A DNA stretch of 12,464 nt from NCBI GenBank assembly GCA_030018635.1, contig JASEHU010000036.1, forward strand, positions 1-12,464, written 5' to 3'. A program made the position numbers and the translations under genes. Of this stretch, positions 1 through 6,695 are shown piece after piece. This stretch comes from a bacterium. GTDB lineage: Bacteria; UBA9089; CG2-30-40-21; SBAY01. Within the stretch, counting starts at the first letter, position 1. Every line of letters begins with the position of its first letter. The notes under the pieces are model-generated. The model worked only from the letters and a program-made list of their open reading frames with translations. It had not been told where the DNA came from and searched no databases.

Positions 1-36
1 ATGAATTTATCCTCTTGTTTTACACAAGTTAGCTAT

Positions 37-897
37 TCACGGACACCACCGAATTATTTGTGTCCCAATCCCCTTATCTGTAAATAATTCCAAAAGTATA
101 GAATGTGGAATTCGACCATCGATTATATGAGCCTTATCAACCTTATTGGAACTAATTGCACATTTACAGGCATTAATTTTAGGGAGCATTCCTTCAGAGA
201 CACATCCATCGTTTATTAACAGGTCAATCTCTTCAACCTTTAAGGTAGAAATCAGAGAATTGGGGTCTTTTATGTCCTTCAAAACACCTTTAGTATCTGA
301 GAGAAGAATTAATTTTAGGGCAGATAATGTAGTGGCTATTTCAGAGGCAACTGTATCCGCGTTGATATTATACCGTTTTCCATCCGTTCCTGTACCGATA
401 GGGGCAATAACAGGGATAAATCCATTTTCATCAAGGGTTTCAATTACCCTCGGGTTAATTTTAGTTACCTGACCGGTCAAACTTCCATCTGTGGTCTGAC
501 AAGCCTCAATCAATTTTCCATCCAGACCTGTCAATCCAACTGCTTGAGCACCGTGGTGATTAATTAAGGAGACAATTTCAGAACTTATCCGTCCTCCCAG
601 CACCATTTCTACAATCTCCATTGTTTCTATATCGGTAACTCGAAGTCCATCAATAAATTCTGCCTTCTTCCCCATCTTTTTCATCACCTGGTTTATTTGC
701 ACACCTCCACCATGAACAACAACCGGTTTCGCACCTATGTATCTCAATAAAACAATATCCTGGGCAAAGCAATGTTTTAATTCTTCATCAACCATAGCCT
801 TACCACCATATTTAATAACTATTGTTTTACCAAAAAATGTTTTTATATAGGGTAATGTCTCGATTAATATATTTGCTCTCTCAATTAATGATTTCAT
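37..897 (-). CDS. argB: Acetylglutamate kinase (ArgB)
   Basis: Phosphorylates N-acetyl-L-glutamate with ATP, the second step of the acetylated arginine pathway in the cytoplasm. The 286-residue protein has the amino-acid-kinase fold signatures in order: KYGGKAM (29-35, the lysine corresponding to E. coli K8), VHGGG (61-65), GLRVTD (84-89), NINAD (177-181) and EGMLPKI with K240 in the position of the second catalytic lysine. An N-terminal helix (about 1-22) precedes the kinase core; in this family that extension marks the hexameric, arginine-inhibited type, so feedback control by arginine is inferred. The ATG follows AGGAGGAG (905-912 on the complement) by seven bases. It has its own promoter and points away from the ribosomal cluster. 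After its stop, the minus strand shows AAGAGGA (10-16), which may serve a next gene starting just outside the window. Confidence 0.97.
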   Translation of the reverse strand: MKSLIERANILIETLPYIKTFFGKTIVIKYGGKAMVDEELKHCFAQDIVLLRYIGAKPVVVHGGGVQINQVMKKMGKKAEFIDGLRVTDIETMEIVEMVLGGRISSEIVSLINHHGAQAVGLTGLDGKLIEACQTTDGSLTGQVTKINPRVIETLDENGFIPVIAPIGTGTDGKRYNINADTVASEIATTLSALKLILLSDTKGVLKDIKDPNSLISTLKVEEIDLLINDGCVSEGMLPKINACKCAISSNKVDKAHIIDGRIPHSILLELFTDKGIGTQIIRWCP

Positions 898-920
898 CTA
901 AATTCTCCTCCTGATATTCT

Positions 921-949
921 ATCATACACTAATTATCCCAGAAAGTCAA
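921..949 (-). promoter_or_regulatory. Sigma70-type promoter of argB
   Basis: On the minus strand, TTGACT (complement of 944-949) is followed after exactly 17 bases by TATGAT (complement of 921-926). Both boxes are one or two bases from consensus. Transcription would begin near 914, giving a very short leader of about 17 bases that includes the ribosome binding site. No other gene is seen upstream on this strand, so argB is probably the first gene of its transcript. Confidence 0.65.
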
Positions 950-955
950 CTAATT

Positions 956-1078
956 TTTATTACTGGCAATTCGGCTAATACCTATAACGGCGGTGGAATT
1001 TGTTGCGATGAGACCTCGCTAACAATTACCAACTGCACCATTAGCGGTAATTCAGTTTCCTTTCAAACTTCGCAGGCG
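956..1078 (+). pseudogene. Remnant of a beta-helix / Pmp-like surface protein gene
   Basis: The frame beginning ATT at 959 reads ITGNSANTYNGGGICC, then an 8-residue link, then TNCTISGNSV. The combination of GGGI with TNCTISGN is the repeat pattern of right-handed parallel beta-helix and chlamydial Pmp-type outer-surface proteins. Only about 40 codons remain. There is no start codon or ribosome binding site, the upstream end runs into the argB promoter, and the downstream end turns into low-complexity repeats (stop at 1115). This looks like a scrap of a much longer gene, not an expressed small protein. The family assignment rests on one repeat unit and is tentative. Confidence 0.5.
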
Positions 1079-1080
1079 TT

Positions 1081-1116
1081 AAAAAGTGAAAAACGAAAAG
1101 TGAAAAATGAAAAATA
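1081..1116 (+). repeat. Degenerate heptamer tandem repeat (AAAAGTG / AAAAACG / AAAAATG)
   Basis: About five units of period seven follow one another: AAAAGTG, AAAAACG, AAAAGTG, AAAAATG, AAAAATA. The array begins where the beta-helix remnant loses its pattern. It resembles the short tandemly repeated repetitive (STRR) heptamers described in heterocystous cyanobacteria, though nothing else points to that group. Confidence 0.6.
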
Positions 1117-1140
1117 AAGGAGAAAGGAGAGATGAATAGC

Positions 1141-1158
1141 ACACGGATAACACGGATA
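1141..1158 (+). repeat. Two tandem copies of the 9-mer ACACGGATA
   Basis: ACACGGATA occurs twice without a gap, just before the long inverted repeat. A related 9-base period (CGCAGATTA, CGCAGATTT, CACAGATGG) continues in the left arm of that repeat at 1189-1215, so both belong to the same style of micro-repeat. Confidence 0.6.
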
Positions 1159-1165
1159 ATGTTGA

Positions 1166-1344
1166 CCTGTGCAATCAAGATTTAATCCGCAGATTACGCA
1201 GATTTCACAGATGGAGAAAAAAGAGATCCAAGGCTTTTAAAGAAAGGGCTTTTTCTAAACTTTGGAGCAGAAAGCAAAGAATATAAGCGTTTTGTTTTTA
1301 ATCTGTGAAATCTGCGTAATCTGCGGATATTTTGATTGCACAGG
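1166..1344. repeat. Long inverted repeat, arms 47 and 44 bases, 88-base centre
   Basis: Left arm 1166-1212 and right arm 1301-1344 are reverse complements. The inner 28 bases (1185-1212 against 1301-1328) match without error and the outer 13 (CCTGTGCAATCAA against TTGATTGCACAGG) also match exactly; the two blocks are separated by 6 bases on the left and 3 on the right. The arms contain 9-base micro-repeats of the CGCAGATTA type. The 88-base centre has no open frame of note and no transposase. It lies upstream of the rpsL promoter, so it is not part of that leader. It could be a small non-autonomous element or a fold-back repeat; no target-site duplication is obvious. Confidence 0.8.
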
Positions 1345-1397
1345 CTGAAAAAATTTGAGATATTTACAAAAATTTATAAAATTTATAAAAATTTTAG

Positions 1398-1426
1398 TTG
1401 ACAAAATTAGACATTAATGTTATACT
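1398..1426 (+). promoter_or_regulatory. Strong sigma70-type promoter of the ribosomal-protein cluster
   Basis: TTGACA (1398-1403, perfect -35) is separated by exactly 17 bases from TATACT (1421-1426, one base from the -10 consensus). The DNA just upstream (1355-1397) is very AT-rich with A and T runs, which could act as an UP element. Transcription would begin near 1433. It is the best promoter match seen in the window and faces rpsL, leaving a leader of about 275 bases. Confidence 0.8.
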
Positions 1427-1557
1427 TATATTTTACATTTGAATGTCTTGTCAATGTTTGAATGTGAGGGAAGTTTTAGTTATCCTATTCTTCTCTTGAA
1501 AAAAGGAGGTAAAAGAGTTTATATTTCCTCTAAATTTTTTTAAGAGTTTTTGAAATG

Positions 1558-1587
1558 AAGGCAGGCTAACTTAAAGCTTGCTTTTTT
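1558..1587 (+). terminator. Terminator-like hairpin in the rpsL leader (possible attenuator)
   Basis: AAGGCAGGCT (1558-1567) pairs with AGCTTGCTTT (1575-1584) as ten base pairs including two G-U pairs, around the 7-base loop AACTTAA. A run of six T (1582-1587) completes the pattern of an intrinsic terminator. It lies between the promoter and rpsL with no gene before it, so it may attenuate the operon or end a small RNA of about 155 bases. The stem is only moderately stable, since half of its pairs are A-U or G-U. Confidence 0.5.
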
Positions 1588-1608
1588 AATCTATTGTTCA
1601 TTTACTTC

Positions 1609-1668
1609 AGGTTGAAGTTAAGGTTGAGGTTGAGAAGTCTTCCTCAACCTTAACCTCAACCTCAACCT
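1609..1668 (+). repeat. Fold-back repeat of hexamers (AACCTC / AACCTT) before rpsL
   Basis: A 26-base left arm (1609-1634) pairs with 1643-1668 around an 8-base loop. There are three non-Watson-Crick positions, one of them a G-U pair in RNA. The right arm reads as hexamers CCTCAA, CCTTAA, CCTCAA, CCTCAA. The hairpin ends 38 bases before the rpsL ATG and leaves the ribosome binding site free. No T run follows, so it is not a classical terminator. Confidence 0.75.
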
Positions 1669-1706
1669 TCTTGTGGATGAAATCTTTTTTTGAGAGGAGA
1701 AAAATA

Positions 1707-2102
1707 ATGCCTACGGTTAATCAATTGGTTAGATTTGGGAGAAAGAAAATAGTAGTCAAGAAAAAGACCCCTGCCTTAGCTGGGTGTCCGCAATCTAAAG
1801 GGGTATGTACCAGGGTTTATACGACTACACCCAAAAAACCAAATTCTGCTTTAAGAAAGGTAGCCAGGGTCCGATTATCTACCCGCGCCGAAGTAACGGC
1901 TTATATCCCAGGCATTGGACATAATCTTCAGGAACATTCGGTAGTCTTGATTCGTGGCGGTAGGGTAAAAGATCTCCCGGGCGTGCGCTACCATATTATC
2001 CGGGGAACATTAGATACCTTAGGGGTAGAAAGTAGAAGACGCGCCAGGTCTAAATATGGAAGTAAAACACCTAAAGAGGCGGCGAAAGAAGGGAAGAAGT
2101 AA
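1707..2102 (+). CDS. rpsL: 30S ribosomal protein S12
   Basis: S12 sits at the decoding centre of the small subunit and contributes to accuracy. The 131-residue product starts MPTVNQLVRFGRKK, as in other S12 proteins. It has TTPKKPNSALRKVARV with K43 and K44, the classical streptomycin-resistance positions, both unmutated. It also has GRVKDLPGVRYH with K88 and D89, the aspartate that is methylthiolated in some bacteria. The ATG at 1707 is preferred over an in-frame TTG at 1671 because it gives the family's N-terminus and follows GAGAGGAG (1692-1699) by seven bases. First gene of the cluster; rpoC is not upstream. The leader holds a promoter and two hairpins. Confidence 0.97.
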   Translation: MPTVNQLVRFGRKKIVVKKKTPALAGCPQSKGVCTRVYTTTPKKPNSALRKVARVRLSTRAEVTAYIPGIGHNLQEHSVVLIRGGRVKDLPGVRYHIIRGTLDTLGVESRRRARSKYGSKTPKEAAKEGKK

Positions 2103-2149
2103 AAATTATGAATTAAAATCCCTCAATTCATAATTTATAATTCATAATT
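2103..2149 (+). repeat. Fold-back repeat AAATTATGAATT in the rpsL-rpsG spacer
   Basis: AAATTATGAATT (2103-2114) is perfectly complementary to AATTCATAATTT (2125-2136). A second inverted copy, AATTCATAATT (2139-2149), could pair with the same left arm instead. The left arm starts on the base after the rpsL stop. The heptamer theme ATTATGA recurs as a direct array after rplN. Confidence 0.75.
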
Positions 2150-2166
2150 AAAAAAGGAGTAATTTT

Positions 2167-2637
2167 ATGCCAAGAAAAGGACCGATAAGGAAAAGGCAGG
2201 TAATTCCAGACCCAATATATAACAGTCAAATGGTCAGTAAATTTATCAATATGATTTTAAGGCGAGGGAAAAAATCGATTGCCCAGAGAATAGTTTATAA
2301 TGCCTTTGAAATAATAGAGCAGAAGACAAAAGAGGCACCTTTGACGGTTTTTAAAAAGGCATTAGATAATGTCCGACCACATGTAGCCGTAAAATCAAGA
2401 CGGGTTGGTGGGGCAACATATCAGGTACCGACCGAGGTTTCAGAATCGCGTGGTCTTATCTTAGCTATGCGTTGGCTTATCTCCTTTGCCAAGATACAAA
2501 AAGGTAAATCCATGCAGGAAAAGTTAGCCCAGGAGATATTGAATGCACTGAATAATACAGGTGCGGTGATTAAAAAACGGGAAGATACCCATAAAATGGC
2601 CGAGGCTAATAAAGCCTTTGCTCATTATAAATGGTAA
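2167..2637 (+). CDS. rpsG: 30S ribosomal protein S7
   Basis: Primary 16S rRNA-binding protein that nucleates assembly of the head of the small subunit and lies near the E site. It is 156 residues, the common length, starting MPRKGPIRKR and carrying the conserved blocks FINMILRRGKKSIAQRIVY and RRVGGATYQVPTEV, then the C-terminus FAHYKW. The ATG follows AAAAAAGGAG (2150-2159) by seven bases. In E. coli S7 represses its own operon by binding the rpsL-rpsG spacer. Here that spacer is only 64 bases and holds a different, repeat-derived hairpin, so the same mechanism cannot be assumed. Confidence 0.97.
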   Translation: MPRKGPIRKRQVIPDPIYNSQMVSKFINMILRRGKKSIAQRIVYNAFEIIEQKTKEAPLTVFKKALDNVRPHVAVKSRRVGGATYQVPTEVSESRGLILAMRWLISFAKIQKGKSMQEKLAQEILNALNNTGAVIKKREDTHKMAEANKAFAHYKW

Positions 2638-2745
2638 AAAGATACTTGCTGTTGGCGTAAAAAACACAGTTGGTTAAAAGAAGAGGAGGAAAAAACAATA
2701 AATTATATGGCACAGATAATGGTTAAAGACAAAGAGGTAAAGAAT

Positions 2746-4842
2746 ATGGGAAGGGAAGTTTCTTTTGAAAGGATAAGAAATATTGGGCTGATGGCTCATA
2801 TAGATGCCGGTAAAACTACTACTACCGAGCGGATTCTGTTTCATACAGGTAAAATACATAAATGGGGTGAGATAGACGAAGGAACAACCATTATGGATTG
2901 GATGGAGCAGGAACAAAAAAGAGGAATTACTATCACCTCGGCGGCTACTGCCTGCTCATGGAGGGACCATGAGATTAATATCATCGATACACCGGGGCAT
3001 GTTGACTTTACTATCGAGGTAGAACGGTCATTAAGGGTGCTTGATGGGGTAATTGCGGTTTTTTGTTCGGTAGGTGGTGTAGAACCACAATCAGAGACGG
3101 TCTGGCGGCAGGCGGATAGGTATCATGTCCCCAGAATCGCCTTTGTCAATAAAATAGATAAGGTGGGAGCAGATGTTAGCGGTGTGATCTCAAAGATGAA
3201 AGAAAGGTTAGGGGCTAATGCCGTTGCCATACAATTACCCATGATAACTAAGGAAAATAACTTTATAGGTATTATTGATATAATCAATATGAAGGCTATT
3301 TTCTGGACATCGATTGAAAATAAAGAAGAAGATTTCGAAGAAAGGGAAATCCCTCAAGAATGGCAGAAAATCTCTTTGGAAACTCATCATAATTTAGTAG
3401 AAGCAATTGCTGAGGTTGATGAGAAATTGATGGAAAAATACATTCTGGATGAGGCATCTATCACGATTGATGAGATTAAAGAGGCCCTTCGCAAGGCAAC
3501 TATTGAGGGACTTATTTTCCCTGTTCTATGTGGTTCATCAAAAAATAACAAAGGCATAAAATTACTTCTGGATGCCGTGATAGATTATTTACCTTCTCCC
3601 ATAGATAAGCCGCCGGTCAATGGAATCAATCCAAAAACAGACCAGCAGGAAGAGCGGATTGCCTCAGATGATGAGCCGTTTTCTGCCTTATGTTTCAAGA
3701 TTTGTGCCGACCCTTATGTTGGTAATTTGACTTATATCCGGGTCTATTCAGGGTTTCTTAATGCTGGGGACGCCGTTTATAATTCTACAACGGATAAACA
3801 TGAACGAATTGGCAGAATCCTGCAAATGCATGCCAATAAACGAACAGATATCGAACGGATTTGTGCCGGTGATATAGGTGCGGTGGTAGGATTGAAAGAT
3901 GTAACTACAGGAAATACGCTCTGTGACAAGAAATATCCCATTGTTTTAGAATCAATGCATTTTCCGGAACCTGTTATCTCAGTGGCTATAGAACCTAAAA
4001 CCAAGCAGGATGAAGAAAAATTAGGCATAGTTCTGAATCGCTTAGCCCAGGAAGACCCTTCTTTTAAACGCTCTACAAATATTGATACCGGACAAACACT
4101 TATCTCCGGTATGGGAGAATTACATTTAGAGGTTCTTATAGAACGAATGAGATCGGAATTTGGATTAGAGGTAATCGTAAGTCAACCTCAGGTTGCTTAC
4201 CGAGAGACTATTAAAGGACATGCCGAGGTAGAAGGAAAATATATTCGTCAGAGTGGTGGTCGAGGACAGTATGGACATGTCTGGTTAAATATAGAACCTG
4301 TAGAACCAGGAACTGGCCTTGAATTCGTGAATAAAATTATTGGCGGAACTATACCCAAGGAATATATCCCGGCTGTGAAAAAAGGTATAGAAGAGGCTAT
4401 GTCAAATGGCGTCTTAGCCGGGTATCCGATCGTAGATGTTAAGGCAACCCTTTTTGACGGTTCTTTCCATGAGGTTGACTCGTCAGAGATTGCCTTTAAA
4501 AATGCAGGTTATCAGGCATTTCTTGCCGGAGTTAAAAAGGCACATCCTGTTCTTTTAGAACCGATGATGCGATTAGAAATAATAGTTCCTGTGGAATATA
4601 TGGGGGATATAATCGGAGATGTTAATTCAAGAAGGGCTAATATCTTAGAAATGGAATTAAAGGGCACCTCACAAATAATTCGTGGTATGGTTCCTTTAGC
4701 CCAGATGTTCGGTTATGCTACTTCCATACGCTCATTGAGCCAGGGAAGAGCCAGTTATGCGATGGAATTTGCCTATTACGCGGAGGTTCCTAAAGATATT
4801 GCCGAGAAAATCATCTCTAAAATATATGGAAATGGGAAATAA
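2746..4842 (+). CDS. fusA: Elongation factor G
   Basis: GTPase that drives translocation of tRNA and mRNA on the ribosome and takes part in ribosome recycling. From the ATG at 2746 it is 698 residues. G-domain motifs are AHIDAGKT (17-24), RGITI (59-63), DTPGH (81-85, catalytic H85) and NKID (135-138). Domain IV carries SGGRGQYGHV (503-512) and the tip segment FHEVDSSEIAF with H575 in the place of the translocation-critical histidine. An earlier ATG at 2707 would add 13 residues, but the AGGAGG before it is 17 bases away, too far. The ATG at 2746 has AAAGAGGT eight bases upstream and yields the usual N-terminus. All domains are complete. Confidence 0.95.
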   Translation: MGREVSFERIRNIGLMAHIDAGKTTTTERILFHTGKIHKWGEIDEGTTIMDWMEQEQKRGITITSAATACSWRDHEINIIDTPGHVDFTIEVERSLRVLDGVIAVFCSVGGVEPQSETVWRQADRYHVPRIAFVNKIDKVGADVSGVISKMKERLGANAVAIQLPMITKENNFIGIIDIINMKAIFWTSIENKEEDFEEREIPQEWQKISLETHHNLVEAIAEVDEKLMEKYILDEASITIDEIKEALRKATIEGLIFPVLCGSSKNNKGIKLLLDAVIDYLPSPIDKPPVNGINPKTDQQEERIASDDEPFSALCFKICADPYVGNLTYIRVYSGFLNAGDAVYNSTTDKHERIGRILQMHANKRTDIERICAGDIGAVVGLKDVTTGNTLCDKKYPIVLESMHFPEPVISVAIEPKTKQDEEKLGIVLNRLAQEDPSFKRSTNIDTGQTLISGMGELHLEVLIERMRSEFGLEVIVSQPQVAYRETIKGHAEVEGKYIRQSGGRGQYGHVWLNIEPVEPGTGLEFVNKIIGGTIPKEYIPAVKKGIEEAMSNGVLAGYPIVDVKATLFDGSFHEVDSSEIAFKNAGYQAFLAGVKKAHPVLLEPMMRLEIIVPVEYMGDIIGDVNSRRANILEMELKGTSQIIRGMVPLAQMFGYATSIRSLSQGRASYAMEFAYYAEVPKDIAEKIISKIYGNGK

Positions 4843-4847
4843 TAATA

Positions 4848-4878
4848 ATATGTCCTATAAGTCTTATTAGACCTATTC
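4848..4878 (+). repeat. CCTATAAG-type repeat in the fusA-tuf spacer
   Basis: The stretch contains ATATGTCCTATAAG (4848-4861), which recurs exactly at 6139-6152. It then reads AGTCT-TATT-AGACCTATTCTT, which recurs in the rplV spacer with the four loop bases reversed (AATA). GTCT and AGAC form a weak four-pair stem. It ends just before the tuf ribosome binding site. Confidence 0.55.
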
Positions 4879-4899
4879 TTAAAAAGGAGGAATAAAAAA

Positions 4900-6099
4900 A
4901 TGGCAAAGCAAAAATTTGAGAGGACAAAGCCACATTTGAATGTGGGGACGATTGGTCATATTGACCATGGTAAGACAACCTTGACATCGACGCTTACCAA
5001 ACTTTTAGCCTTAGAGGGAGGGGCGGCTTTTCGGGCATTTGATAGTATCGATAATGCACCAGAGGAGCGGGAGCGAGGGATAACTATCGCTATCGCCCAT
5101 GTAGAATATCAGACAAAGGATAGGCATTATGCCCATATAGATTGTCCAGGACATGCGGATTACATCAAGAATATGATTACCGGGGCGGCACAGATGGATG
5201 GAGCGATATTGGTTGTTTCAGCTGCAGATGGACCTATGCCGCAGACTCGGGAACATATATTATTGGCTCGTCAGGTAGGTGTGCCTTACATCGTTGTCTT
5301 TTTGAACAAGGCAGATATGGTTGACGACCCTGAGTTGTTAGAATTAGTAGAATTAGAGGTGCGGGAGTTATTATCTTCATATAATTTCCCGGGTGATGAC
5401 ATACCGGTCATAGCCGGTTCGGCGTTGAAGGCAGGTGAATGTGGATGTGGAAAGAGGGAATGTCCTAATTGTGGACCGATATTCAAGCTTTTGGATGCCT
5501 TAGATTCATACATTCCACTTCCGAAACGAGAGAAAGACAAACCACTTTTGATGGCCGTAGAGGATGTATTCTCGATTACAGGCAGAGGGACAGTGGCCAC
5601 CGGCCGGGTAGAGCGTGGGTTAGTCAAGGTAGGGGATTCGGTAGAAATAGTTGGGGTAAAACCAACACAGACCTCAGTGGTAACCGGGGTAGAGATGTTT
5701 AGGAAAACCCTTGACCAGGGAGAGGCAGGGGATAATCTTGGGTTATTGTTAAGGGGGCTAGACAAGGAGAAGATAGAGCGAGGACAGGTTATAGCCGCCC
5801 CTGGGTCAATTACTCCTCATACCAAGTTTAAGGCAGAGGTATATGTTTTGACCAAAGAAGAAGGTGGCAGACATACGCCGTTTTTCAAAGGTTATCGACC
5901 ACAGTTTTATTTTCGGACAACAGATGTTACCGGGTCGATAGAGTTACCGGAAGGGATAGAGATGATTATGCCTGGCGATAATGTCAATATGAATGTAGAA
6001 TTACTCACACCGATAGCTATGGAGAAAGAGGTGCGATTTGCTATTCGTGAAGGCGGACATACCGTCGGGGCCGGTGTGGTTACAGAGGTAATTGCGTAG
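4900..6099 (+). CDS. tuf: Elongation factor Tu
   Basis: GTPase that brings aminoacyl-tRNA to the ribosomal A site. The protein is 399 residues. Motifs are GHIDHGKT (19-26), RGITI (59-63), DCPGH (81-85, catalytic H85), NKAD (136-139) and GSALKA (173-178), followed by beta-barrel domains II and III with GRGTVATGRVERG and KFKAEVYVLTKEEGGRHTPF. The oddity is directly after SALKA: cysteines 181, 183, 188 and 191 (C-x-C-x4-C-x2-C) in a segment about five residues longer than in E. coli EF-Tu, which could bind zinc. AAGGAGG (4884-4890) lies nine bases before the ATG. It follows fusA by 57 bases and is joined to the S10 group by a 94-base spacer with a strong hairpin. Confidence 0.97.
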   Translation: MAKQKFERTKPHLNVGTIGHIDHGKTTLTSTLTKLLALEGGAAFRAFDSIDNAPEERERGITIAIAHVEYQTKDRHYAHIDCPGHADYIKNMITGAAQMDGAILVVSAADGPMPQTREHILLARQVGVPYIVVFLNKADMVDDPELLELVELEVRELLSSYNFPGDDIPVIAGSALKAGECGCGKRECPNCGPIFKLLDALDSYIPLPKREKDKPLLMAVEDVFSITGRGTVATGRVERGLVKVGDSVEIVGVKPTQTSVVTGVEMFRKTLDQGEAGDNLGLLLRGLDKEKIERGQVIAAPGSITPHTKFKAEVYVLTKEEGGRHTPFFKGYRPQFYFRTTDVTGSIELPEGIEMIMPGDNVNMNVELLTPIAMEKEVRFAIREGGHTVGAGVVTEVIA

Positions 6100-6114
6100 G
6101 TAGCAGGGAGAGAA

Positions 6115-6173
6115 AGGTCTTATAGGATTATAGGTCTTATATGTCCTATAAGACCTATAAACCTATAAGACCT
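6115..6173 (+). repeat. 26-base-pair fold-back of CCTATAAGA repeats, tuf-rpsJ spacer
   Basis: 6115-6140 pairs with 6148-6173 with one mismatch around the 7-base loop ATGTCCT. The right arm is built from alternating 9- and 8-base units, CCTATAAGA and CCTATAAA. No T run follows, so it is not an obvious terminator. It separates the str genes from the S10 genes and might block RNA decay or set relative expression; that role is inference. Confidence 0.85.
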
Positions 6174-6193
6174 ATAAATGGAGTAATGTTAAA

Positions 6194-6499
6194 ATGGCAC
6201 AAAAGATTAGAATCAAGTTAAAGGCGTATGACCATAGACTTTTAGATGTGTCTGCAAAAGAAATTACATCTACGGCTAAAAGAACCGGGGCAAAGGTAGC
6301 CGGACCAATACCATTACCAACAATGATAAATAGATGGACTGTTCTGCGTTCTCCCCATGTAGATAAAAAGTCCAGGGAACAATTTGAGATGCGGATTCAC
6401 AAAAGGGTATTGGATATTTTAGAGCCAACAGCAGATACCGTGCCGGCTCTAATGAAGATAGATTTGCCGGCCGGGGTGGATGTAGAAATTAAGCTGTAA
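6194..6499 (+). CDS. rpsJ: 30S ribosomal protein S10
   Basis: Part of the head of the small subunit; in many bacteria it also joins NusB in antitermination complexes on rRNA transcripts. The 101-residue product has the full family pattern: KIRIKLKAYDHRLLD at the start, GPIPLPT, TVLRSPHVDKKSREQFEMR in the middle and KIDLPAGVDVEIKL at the end. The ATG follows GGAG (6180-6183) by ten bases, a weaker site than most here. It opens the S10 group, directly after the tuf spacer, with no separate promoter that I can see. Confidence 0.97.
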   Translation: MAQKIRIKLKAYDHRLLDVSAKEITSTAKRTGAKVAGPIPLPTMINRWTVLRSPHVDKKSREQFEMRIHKRVLDILEPTADTVPALMKIDLPAGVDVEIKL

Positions 6500-6501
6500 G
6501 G

Positions 6502-6628
6502 TCAATTATCAATTAATAATTAACAGTAAGCGTTCAGGTAGTATCCGAAGAAAAGATAAATCATTTTAAATTTAACATTTTAAATTGCAAATTTTAAATT
6601 TAAAATGATAAATTTGCAATTTAAAATG
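6502..6628 (+). repeat. AT-rich fold-back repeats in the rpsJ-rplC spacer
   Basis: This 196-base gap (6500-6695) starts with the heptamer TCAATTA twice (6502-6515). It then holds a perfect 19-base inverted repeat, 6576-6594 against 6610-6628, around a 15-base loop. A second pair, CATTTTAAATTT (6562-6573) with AAATTTAAAATG (6596-6607), shares the same bases, so two folds compete. The arms are almost pure A and T except for a central GC. The last 67 bases before rplC show no further structure apart from the ribosome binding site. Confidence 0.75.
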
Positions 6629-6695
6629 AATTTTATCTCCCTTTGAATATTCCTAAATGCATTGACTGAACGGTTACAATTAACAGGAGGATGAA

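Noticed and set aside
146..472. 108-codon plus-strand open frame
   Set aside because: It lies entirely within argB on the other strand, has no binding site and gives a protein of no recognisable family.
1454..1543. 29-codon open frame (ATG at 1454) in the rpsL leader, ending before the terminator-like hairpin
   Set aside because: No ribosome binding site precedes the ATG and the peptide has no run of codons suggestive of attenuation; chance is sufficient.
898..1670. tRNA or other classical RNA gene in the large gap
   Set aside because: The inverted repeat is far longer than a tRNA arm and I find no cloverleaf, CCA end or T-loop motif.
1671..1706. N-terminal extension of S12 from the TTG at 1671
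   Set aside because: The extension overlaps the purine-rich binding site and is absent from S12 proteins; the ATG at 1707 fits family and spacing.
2707..2745. N-terminal extension of EF-G from the ATG at 2707
   Set aside because: The AGGAGG before it is 17 bases away, whereas the ATG at 2746 has a well-placed site and yields the usual EF-G N-terminus.
4799..4833. Possible promoter TTGCCG with ATATAT near the end of fusA
   Set aside because: Only a poor -35 match in coding sequence; AT-rich hexamers of this kind are common here.
5286..5765. 159-codon minus-strand open frame within tuf
   Set aside because: Antisense shadow of a highly conserved gene; serine- and threonine-rich composition is typical of reverse-strand reading.
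6662..6690. Possible promoter starting TTGACT before rplC
   Set aside because: At the right distance there is only the ribosome binding site AGGAGG and no -10-like box.
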